Of a DNA stretch of 12,649 nucleotides, positions 7,017-12,649 are shown piece by piece. Origin of the DNA: Alphaproteobacteria bacterium (GTDB lineage Bacteria; Pseudomonadota; Alphaproteobacteria; Puniceispirillales; UBA1172); the NCBI GenBank assembly GCA_023259875.1, contig JALRFL010000039.1, positions 1 through 12,649 of the forward strand, in the 5' to 3' direction. Made by a program: the position numbers and the translations under genes. The notes under the pieces were generated by a model. It was not told where the DNA came from, ran no database searches, and saw nothing but the letters and a program-made list of their open reading frames with translations. The first letter of the stretch is position 1; each line of letters opens with the position of its first letter.

Positions 7017-7946
7017 ATGAACCGCCAAAAAATTATTATCGACACAGACCCCGGCATTGATGATGCCATGGCTATTCATTATGCCTTTGCCCATCCGCAT
7101 CTAGAGGTCATGGGGCTGACCACAATTTTTGGAAATGTGTTTGTTGAACAAGCCACCAGAAATGCCCTTTTCCTCACCGAGCAGGCAAAACAGCATATCC
7201 CCGTCAGCGAAGGCGCAAAACAGCCCTTGCGGATGCCGCCAAATCCGCCATCACATTATGTTCATGGCGATGAGGGCTTTGGCACAATGCCTGCGCCAAA
7301 TCCTACAAGAAAACCCGACCCTAGACCTGCCCATGTCTTTTTGTCTGAAACCATCCGCGCCCATTCTGGTGAAATCATTTTGTGCCCAGTTGGCCCATTA
7401 ACCAACATTGCTAAGTTGTTGGAATATGATGCGGAGATTATCCATCATGTCAAAAAACTGGTGATTATGGGTGGGGCAGTGGATTGCGCTGGTAATGTTT
7501 CTGCTTATGCTGAGGCGAATATCTGGAATGATCCTGATGCGGCCGATATGGTGTTTGCCGCCGATTGGCCGATCACATTGATCGGTTTAGATGTCACCAG
7601 CCAGATCACCTGTGAGGCAAAAGATTTTCACCAGATTACCGCTACCGCGCCTGTCATAGGCGGTTTTCTTGAACAGATCGCCAGCTTTTATATTGATTTT
7701 TATCATAGCATTATGTCGCGCCATGTCTGTTTGTTGCACGATCCCGCCGCGCTGGTCAGCGTCACCAACCCATCTGCCTTTGGATATGAGGAAATCCCCC
7801 TTGAGGTCATCATCCATGGGGAGGCGATAGGAGCCACAAGACCAGTTGATCATCGCCGCCCTGTTCAGGTGGCAAAGTCGGTTGATCCTGAAACGGTAAG
7901 AAAAATATTTCTGGACATATGTGGGCAATGCGACAGAATATTTTGA
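7017..7946 (+). CDS. Inosine-uridine-preferring-type nucleoside hydrolase
   Basis: A 309-residue N-ribohydrolase. The Ca2+-binding N-terminus is DTDPGIDDA (9-17). FGN at 38-40 supplies the conserved Asn, and VHGDEGFG at 82-89 corresponds to the family's V-H-G-x-D-G-x-G. E166 and N168 in EANIWNDPDAA, and HDP with H241 and D242, fall at the positions of the ribose- and calcium-binding residues in the Crithidia enzyme. All catalytic residues I can check are present. It hydrolyses the N-glycosidic bond of purine or pyrimidine ribonucleosides to base and ribose. There is no signal peptide, so it acts in the cytoplasm on imported nucleosides. AAGG (7005-7008) lies inside the ribokinase end, and the genes are almost certainly co-translated. 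Base preference cannot be deduced. Confidence 0.92.
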   Translation: MNRQKIIIDTDPGIDDAMAIHYAFAHPHLEVMGLTTIFGNVFVEQATRNALFLTEQAKQHIPVSEGAKQPLRMPPNPPSHYVHGDEGFGTMPAPNPTRKPDPRPAHVFLSETIRAHSGEIILCPVGPLTNIAKLLEYDAEIIHHVKKLVIMGGAVDCAGNVSAYAEANIWNDPDAADMVFAADWPITLIGLDVTSQITCEAKDFHQITATAPVIGGFLEQIASFYIDFYHSIMSRHVCLLHDPAALVSVTNPSAFGYEEIPLEVIIHGEAIGATRPVDHRRPVQVAKSVDPETVRKIFLDICGQCDRIF

Positions 7947-7980
7947 GCGCATATAAAATTAGGGTAAGGATTATCTGTGC

Positions 7981-8814
7981 ATGTTGGTTAAAACCGTTGA
8001 TTATCATGACACAAATGCCAGAAAGATGCTGGCATCATCACTGCATGAAACCGGTTTTGCGATTCTTGTCAATCACCCTGTGTCTTCTGAGCGCATTGCT
8101 GAGGCCTATGAGCAATGGGGGGCGTTTTTTGCCGATAACAAAAAACAGGATTGGCTTCGCGACCCAGATCTGCAGGACGGTTATTTCCCTTTCAAATCAG
8201 AAAACGCCAAGGATGCCCCTGCCAAAGATTTGAAAGAGTTTTTCCATGTCTATCCATGGGGTCGGGTGCCGTCTGATCTGGAAGCCATGACCCGTCAACT
8301 TTATCAGGATTTATTTTCGCTTGGGGTAGAATTGCTGGAATGGCTGGATGAGGCATTGCCAGAGCCAATCAAGGCAAAGCTTAGCGACAGCCTTAGCGCA
8401 ATGATGCAGTCAAGCCAGCAAAGCCTGTTTCGTATTCTTCACTATCCGCCCCTTCAGGGTGACGCCGAACCCAACGCCATCCGCGCCGCCGCGCATGAAG
8501 ATATTAATCTGATTACGCTTCTCTTGGCAGGATCAAAACCTGGGCTTGAGGCTATGGATCGTGATGGCAATTGGCACAGCATATCCTGTGACCCCGGTAT
8601 GATTACCATCAATAATGGGGATATGCTGGCGCTAGCAACGGATGGCTATTACCCATCCACCAAACACCGGGTCATTAATCCGGAAGAAGATACAAACTCA
8701 TCGCGCTATTCTATGCCGATGTTTTTGCATCCCCGACCTGAAGTTGAACTTACCCCCGGTTTTACGGCGGATATGTTTCTTCAGCAACGGCTTAACGAAA
8801 TTGGACTGAAATAA
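7981..8814 (+). CDS. 2-oxoglutarate/Fe(II)-dependent oxygenase, isopenicillin N synthase family
   Basis: A 277-residue double-stranded beta-helix oxygenase with a complete active site: the iron triad H172-x-D174 (AHEDINLIT) and H229 (STKHRVI), and the 2-oxoglutarate carboxylate pair R242-x-S244 (SRYSMPMF). LHYPPL (153-158), the GLEAMDRDGNW turn and INNGDMLALAT (210-220) are standard for the plant-type DIOX/IPNS superfamily, and the N-terminal GFAILVNHPV resembles its conserved G-F-x-x-x-x-N-H start. The protein is somewhat shorter than typical members (about 300-350). It would hydroxylate or oxidatively demethylate a small molecule. It lies 34 bp after the nucleoside hydrolase and 31 bp before the importer's binding protein, pointing to a nucleoside or nucleobase substrate; thymine 7-hydroxylase is a known family member acting on a base. 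That assignment is inference. AAGGA (7966-7970) supports the start. Confidence 0.85.
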   Translation: MLVKTVDYHDTNARKMLASSLHETGFAILVNHPVSSERIAEAYEQWGAFFADNKKQDWLRDPDLQDGYFPFKSENAKDAPAKDLKEFFHVYPWGRVPSDLEAMTRQLYQDLFSLGVELLEWLDEALPEPIKAKLSDSLSAMMQSSQQSLFRILHYPPLQGDAEPNAIRAAAHEDINLITLLLAGSKPGLEAMDRDGNWHSISCDPGMITINNGDMLALATDGYYPSTKHRVINPEEDTNSSRYSMPMFLHPRPEVELTPGFTADMFLQQRLNEIGLK

Positions 8815-8831
8815 TAAATTATTAACACACT

Positions 8832-8837
8832 AGGAGG
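8832..8837 (+). promoter_or_regulatory. Consensus ribosome binding site for the binding protein
   Basis: AGGAGG is 8 bases before ATG 8846, the only full-consensus Shine-Dalgarno I see in the window. It fits the need for more binding protein than ATPase or permease from the same transcript. Confidence 0.75.
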
Positions 8838-8845
8838 AGCTATCC

Positions 8846-9862
8846 ATGCGCATAATTTCTTTTTCCAAAATGATTGCCGCGATTGCGACAGCGGTATTTT
8901 GTTTAAGCGTCACCCTTGTTCAGGCGGCAGATGTTAAGCCTGCGGTCATTTATGATATGGGCGGGAAATTTGATAAATCTTTTAACGAAGGTGTCTGGAA
9001 TGGGGTGAAAAAATTCACCGAAGAAACGGGCATTGAGGTGATGGAATTTGAAGTCACCAACGAAACCCAGCGCGAGCAAGCCATGCGCCGCATGGTGGAA
9101 CGTGGGGCAACTATTGTGCTTGGCGTTGGTTTTGCCCAGGCAGATGCCATCGCCACAGTAGCGGCAGAAAACCCAGATGTGCAATTTTCCATCATTGATG
9201 TGTTCTGGCTTGATGCCCCCAATTTGCGCCAATACGCTTTCAAAGAGCATGAAGGCAGTTATCTGGTTGGGGTCGCCGCCGCGCATGCCAGCCAAACGGG
9301 TAAAGTGGGATTTGTTGGCGGTATGGATATCTCGCTGATCCGCAAATTCGCTTGCGGCTATGTTGGCGGCGTGAAATCCGTCAACCCCTCTGCAACGGTC
9401 TATCAGAATATGACAGGCACAACGCCAGCGGCGTGGAACGATCCTGCCAAAGGGGCAGAATTGACTATGAGTCAGATTGATCGCGGCGCGGATGTGATCT
9501 ATCAGGCGGCTGGCGGCACAGGCATTGGTGTGATCCAAGCCGCAACAGATGCAGGCAAGCTTTCTATTGGTGTTGATTCCAATCAGAATGGCATTGCCCC
9601 CGGATCGGTTCTGACTTCGATGCTTAAGCGTGTTGATGTTGCCGCTTATGAAACCTTTATGGATGCCAAAAACGGCACATTTTCATCAGGCGTATTGTCG
9701 CTTGGTGTTGCCGAAGGTGGTGTGGACTGGGCGCTTGATGCCAATAATGCCGCGCTGATCACCCCTGAAATGAAGGCGGCCGTAGAACAGGCACGCCGTG
9801 ATATCATTTCAGGCAAGATCAGTGTTCATAACTATGAAAGTGATCAGGCCTGTCCGTATTAA
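8846..9862 (+). CDS. BMP-family periplasmic nucleoside-binding protein of an ABC importer
   Basis: A 338-residue protein with a Sec signal peptide: basic start, hydrophobic core at about 8-25, and probable cleavage after VQA (25-27). The mature part starts with the BMP/PnrA pattern: VIYDMGGKFDKSFNEGVWNG (34-53), containing the diagnostic D-K-S-F-N. Later family landmarks are GFVGGMD (155-161), the AAGGTGIG ligand loop (221-228) and IGVDSNQN (241-248). Family members such as Treponema PnrA bind purine nucleosides; others bind wider nucleoside sets. C19 lies inside the hydrophobic core, without a good lipobox, so a soluble periplasmic form is more likely than a lipoprotein. Catabolic genes upstream and the ATPase/permease genes downstream make this the importer's receptor. 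A 77-bp gap follows before the ATPase start. Confidence 0.9.
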   Translation: MRIISFSKMIAAIATAVFCLSVTLVQAADVKPAVIYDMGGKFDKSFNEGVWNGVKKFTEETGIEVMEFEVTNETQREQAMRRMVERGATIVLGVGFAQADAIATVAAENPDVQFSIIDVFWLDAPNLRQYAFKEHEGSYLVGVAAAHASQTGKVGFVGGMDISLIRKFACGYVGGVKSVNPSATVYQNMTGTTPAAWNDPAKGAELTMSQIDRGADVIYQAAGGTGIGVIQAATDAGKLSIGVDSNQNGIAPGSVLTSMLKRVDVAAYETFMDAKNGTFSSGVLSLGVAEGGVDWALDANNAALITPEMKAAVEQARRDIISGKISVHNYESDQACPY

Positions 9863-9939
9863 GTCATATCTATTAGCGATATCATTCCGTGGTTTAAGCC
9901 AAAGCGTTGAGAAGGCCATGCTTGATATGGCAAGATGAT

Positions 9940-11505
9940 ATGATAACACCTAACCCATCTCTGGCGAAAAGCGACACAAAGTTGCCTTTCGCCATTTCTA
10001 TGTCCGGCATTAACAAACGCTTTGGCCTTGTCCATGCTAACCGCGATATCCACCTTGATATTTGCAAGGGGGATATCCACGGCATTGTTGGCGAAAACGG
10101 GGCTGGAAAATCAACCTTGGTGTCTATCCTATATGGGTTTTATACCGCTGATAGCGGCAAGATCAGCCTTAACGGGACTCCACATCATTATAACAGCACT
10201 GGCGATGCTATCGCTGCAGGCATTGGCATGGTGCATCAGCATTTTATGCTCGTGCCCAATTTTTCGGTTCTGGAAAATATTGTTCTCGGCCATGAGGGCG
10301 GCATCAATCTGACCACAAGCATGATGAAAGCGCGGCAGATGCTAGAAGACCTGTCTCAGCGTTTTGGGCTAAATGTTGATCTTGATGCTAAAGTGGGGGA
10401 TTTGCCTGTGAGCCTGCAACAGCGGGTTGAGATTCTTAAAGCCCTATATCGTCACGCCAGCATCTTAATTCTTGATGAACCAACGGGCGTTCTCACCCCC
10501 CAAGAAACGGATCAGCTGTTTGATATTCTTCGGATGCTCAAAGATCAGGGGGTTACTATTCTGCTGATCACACATAAATTGCGTGAAATCATGGCAGTGA
10601 CAGATCGAATTTCGGTGATGCGTGATGGGGCGATGGTCGCTCATCTGAACACCGCCGACACTTGCGCTGCGGATATCGCGCATCTTATGGTTGGACGACC
10701 TGTGTTAGTGGAAAAACAATGGCATCATGCCGATAGAGGCGAAGTCGTCGTGAAGGTAAGCGGCCTAAGCCTTAACAGCGCCAGCAATGAGGCTAATCCC
10801 ATATTATCGCCACTTGATTTTGAGGTTCACGCCGGAGAGATCTTTGGCATCGCTGGGGTTGCTGGAAACGGGCAATCCGAATTGCTGGAATTGCTGGCAG
10901 GGATCATCCCCCCAAGCGGCGGCAGTATCCATTATCACGGGCAACGCATTGACGCTGAACATCCGGCCTCGCCCCTTGATATCAAATCCCTTGGCGTTGC
11001 CCATGTGCCTGAAGATCGCCATGCGTCAGGTGTCATCCTTCCCTTTAGCGCCGCTGAGAATGCGATCCTTGGCTATGAAAATACGGCCACTTCTGGAAAG
11101 TGGAATATCTTTACCTCGCCGGCCTTAATCCATGAACACTGTTCTGGGCTGATGCAGGATTTTGATGTCCGGCCACCAAACCCCCATTTGAAATCCAGCC
11201 TTTTTTCTGGCGGCAATCAACAAAAGCTGGTGCTGGCAAGAGAGATGTCCGCCAACCCTAGTATTCTGCTGGTGGGGCAACCGACACGCGGCGTTGATAT
11301 CGGGGCGATTGAGTTTATTCACCATCAGCTCATCACCATGCGTGACGCCGGATGTGCAATTATTCTGGTATCTGTGGAACTGGACGAGATCATGAGCCTG
11401 TCTGATCGGATTATGGTGATGAATAATGGGAAAATGATGGACATTCTCAACCGCGATGAGGCAGAAGTGCAACATATCGGTCTTCTGATGGCAGGGGTGA
11501 AATGA
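9940..11505 (+). CDS. Double-domain ABC importer ATPase, nucleoside type (YufO/NupO-like)
   Basis: A 521-residue protein with two ABC cassettes in tandem, as in ribose- and nucleoside-type importers. First domain: Walker A GENGAGKST (51-59), Q-loop HQHFML near 99-104, signature LPVSLQQR (155-162), Walker B ILILDEPTG (175-183), H-loop ITHK (210-213). Second domain: degenerate Walker A GVAGNGQSEL (306-315), intact signature LFSGGNQQK (421-429) and altered Walker B LLVGQPTRGVD (443-453). Such asymmetry is usual for this family. It powers uptake from the cytoplasmic face with the two permeases. The start is uncertain: ATG 9940 is used; TTG 9907 and ATG 10000 are also in frame, and neither 9907 nor 9940 has a strong ribosome site. 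Its stop overlaps the permease start as ATGA. Confidence 0.9.
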   Translation: MITPNPSLAKSDTKLPFAISMSGINKRFGLVHANRDIHLDICKGDIHGIVGENGAGKSTLVSILYGFYTADSGKISLNGTPHHYNSTGDAIAAGIGMVHQHFMLVPNFSVLENIVLGHEGGINLTTSMMKARQMLEDLSQRFGLNVDLDAKVGDLPVSLQQRVEILKALYRHASILILDEPTGVLTPQETDQLFDILRMLKDQGVTILLITHKLREIMAVTDRISVMRDGAMVAHLNTADTCAADIAHLMVGRPVLVEKQWHHADRGEVVVKVSGLSLNSASNEANPILSPLDFEVHAGEIFGIAGVAGNGQSELLELLAGIIPPSGGSIHYHGQRIDAEHPASPLDIKSLGVAHVPEDRHASGVILPFSAAENAILGYENTATSGKWNIFTSPALIHEHCSGLMQDFDVRPPNPHLKSSLFSGGNQQKLVLAREMSANPSILLVGQPTRGVDIGAIEFIHHQLITMRDAGCAIILVSVELDEIMSLSDRIMVMNNGKMMDILNRDEAEVQHIGLLMAGVK

Positions 11506-12644
11506 TGCGACGGCCTTTGCCTAAATGGATAGATATCGGTGTTATGCCTATCATCAATATTTTTGCCGCCTTTGTTGTCGCAGGGGTCATCATTGCTTTG
11601 ATTGGCGAAAATCCGCTAACGGCGCTTAGCGTCATGGTCAAGGGCGCGTTTGTTTATAAAGGGGCGCTTGGCTATACTTTGTTTTACGCCACCAATTTTA
11701 TTTTTACTGGCCTTGCGGTTGCGGTGGCTTTTCATGCCATGCTGTTTAACATTGGCGGTGAAGGTCAGGCCATGATTGGCGGCCTTGGTATTGGCATGGT
11801 CGCGCTTAGCCTTGATCCGCTTCTGCCGCCGTTGCTAGTGGTCTTGCTGGCAATACCAATGGCGGCTTTATTCGGCGCTATATGGGGGATTATTCCCGGC
11901 TGGCTTCAGGCCAAAAGAGGCAGTCATATTGTCATTACCACCATCATGTTTAATTTTATTGCCTCATCTATCATGGTCTGGCTGTTAGCTGGGATGCTGA
12001 TGGCACCAGGGCAAATGTCGCCTGAAACCCGGCATTTTGCGGAAGGCGTCGGGCTGTTACAAATCCATCAGATCGCTAATGCCATGGGTATTCCCATGGC
12101 AAGATCACCGCTTAACCTTTCCTTTGTTGTGGCTTTAGTGGCCTTGGTTGGGGTGTGGGTGCTGATCTGGCGCACCCGGCTTGGTTATATTATTCGCGCC
12201 ACCGGACACAGCGAAAAGGCGGTCATCTATGCCGGGCATAATCCTGCAAAAATTATTATGATCACCATGGCGATTTCAGGTGGGCTTGCGGGATTGATGG
12301 CACTGAATGAAATCCTTGGTGTACAGGAACGCGTCATTCTCAACTTTACCTCTGGTTACGGATTTACAGGCATCGCGGTCGCCTTGATGGGGCGCAATCA
12401 TCCGTTTGGTATCTTATTAGCAAGCGTATTGTTTGGGGCGCTTTATCAAGGTGGGGCTGAGATTGATTTTGAGTTTCAGACCATCACCCGTGAAATGGTG
12501 CTAATGATCCAAGGCCTGATTATTCTGTTTTCAGGGGCATTAGCCTTGATGTTTCACCCTTTGATGGAACGGCTTTATGGGATGATAACTGGGCCAGATT
12601 CTAGCACCAATCCGCCCAAGGCAAAGGGGCCGGAACATGGCTGA
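11502..12644 (+). CDS. ABC importer permease, nucleoside/BMP type (BPD_transp_2 family)
   Basis: A 380-residue, strongly hydrophobic inner-membrane protein with about eight or nine predictable spans, for example 14-34, 58-80, 92-134, 145-168, 205-223, 250-270, 287-315 and 331-351. Family landmarks are FNIGGEGQ (82-89), HIVITTIMFNFIA (142-154) and GYGFTGIAVALMGRNHP (285-301). RATGHSEKAVIYAGHN (232-247) is the cytoplasmic coupling loop that contacts the ATPase. It forms half of the substrate channel. Start ATG 11502 overlaps the ATPase stop by 4 bases; a second ATG at 11505 is better spaced from AGGGG (11493-11497), so either may be used. The hydrophilic tail (about 363-380) is rich in Pro, Lys and Ser. 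Confidence 0.9.
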   Translation: MMRRPLPKWIDIGVMPIINIFAAFVVAGVIIALIGENPLTALSVMVKGAFVYKGALGYTLFYATNFIFTGLAVAVAFHAMLFNIGGEGQAMIGGLGIGMVALSLDPLLPPLLVVLLAIPMAALFGAIWGIIPGWLQAKRGSHIVITTIMFNFIASSIMVWLLAGMLMAPGQMSPETRHFAEGVGLLQIHQIANAMGIPMARSPLNLSFVVALVALVGVWVLIWRTRLGYIIRATGHSEKAVIYAGHNPAKIIMITMAISGGLAGLMALNEILGVQERVILNFTSGYGFTGIAVALMGRNHPFGILLASVLFGALYQGGAEIDFEFQTITREMVLMIQGLIILFSGALALMFHPLMERLYGMITGPDSSTNPPKAKGPEHG

Positions 12645-12649
12645 TTTAT
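12637..12649 (+). CDS. Start of a second ABC importer permease, cut off by the window edge
   Basis: ATG 12637 begins a frame (Met-Ala-Asp-Leu) that overlaps the end of the first permease by 8 bp and is preceded by AAAGGGG (12623-12629) 7 bases away. Only four codons are visible. BMP-type importers have two permease genes in this order, so the identity comes from position, not from the sequence itself. Confidence 0.6.

Noticed and set aside
6582..7100. Long minus-strand open frame opposite the ribokinase and hydrolase genes.
   Set aside because: It is antisense to two well-supported genes, and its residues show no domain pattern.
8846..8930. C19 in the binding protein's signal region as a lipoprotein anchor.
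   Set aside because: The preceding residues do not form a convincing lipobox, the hydrophobic core continues past the Cys, and a good signal peptidase I site (VQA) follows.
9915..9931. Hairpin GCCAT/ATGGC just before the ATPase start as an attenuator.
   Set aside because: A 5-bp stem with no T-run is weak, and such structures are frequent by chance.
10402..10425. First ABC signature reads LPVSLQQR, with Ser where the classic LSGGQ has its second Gly.
   Set aside because: Sugar-type double ATPases such as MglA also carry Ser here, so this is natural family variation and not a sign of loss of function.
10855..11298. Second ABC domain lacks the Walker A Lys and has an altered Walker B.
   Set aside because: GVAGNGQSEL and QPTRGVD are the normal degenerate forms in ribose/nucleoside-type importer ATPases.

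Overview
The window looks like chromosomal DNA of a free-living, probably marine alphaproteobacterium. Base composition is moderate, neighbouring genes are tightly packed or overlapping, and the gene types (BMP-family nucleoside importer, HcnABC/OoxAB-type dehydrogenase, DAO flavoproteins) are common in that class. A SAR116-like lineage is my best guess from overall impression only. There is no rRNA, tRNA, transposase, integrase or CRISPR array.

Layout. (1) 1-1464, minus strand: a surface-polysaccharide pair, a class I SAM methyltransferase followed by a family 9 (heptosyltransferase-like) glycosyltransferase that runs off the left edge. (2) 1465-1823: a gap of about 360 bp with an AT-rich half and what looks like a short decayed 3' remnant of a CysH-type (PAPS/APS reductase) gene. 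(3) 1824-4618, plus strand: three overlapping genes for a heteromeric flavoprotein amino-acid/opine dehydrogenase (DAO-type FAD subunit, small [2Fe-2S] subunit, large FAD/BFD-like [2Fe-2S] subunit). (4) 4633-5916, minus strand: a stand-alone PuuB/OrdL-like FAD amine or amino-acid oxidase, convergent with the previous operon. (5) 5917-6128: a divergent intergenic region with two short perfect palindromes, the best place for shared regulation. (6) 6129 to the right edge, plus strand: a nucleoside uptake and salvage operon containing ribokinase, inosine-uridine-type nucleoside hydrolase, a 2-oxoglutarate/Fe(II) oxygenase, a BMP-family periplasmic binding protein, a double-domain ABC ATPase, a permease, and the first codons of a second permease.

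How the genes fit together. In the right-hand operon, the binding protein, ATPase and two permeases would import a nucleoside, the hydrolase would split it into base and ribose, and the ribokinase would make ribose 5-phosphate. The oxygenase sits between the catabolic enzymes and the importer and has a complete Fe(II)/2-oxoglutarate site. This suggests the imported compound, or its released base, is hydroxylated or oxidatively demethylated; that substrate assignment is inference and is the most interesting lead here. The left-centre flavoprotein genes suggest use of amino acids, opines or amines as carbon and nitrogen sources. Exact substrates cannot be read from the sequence.
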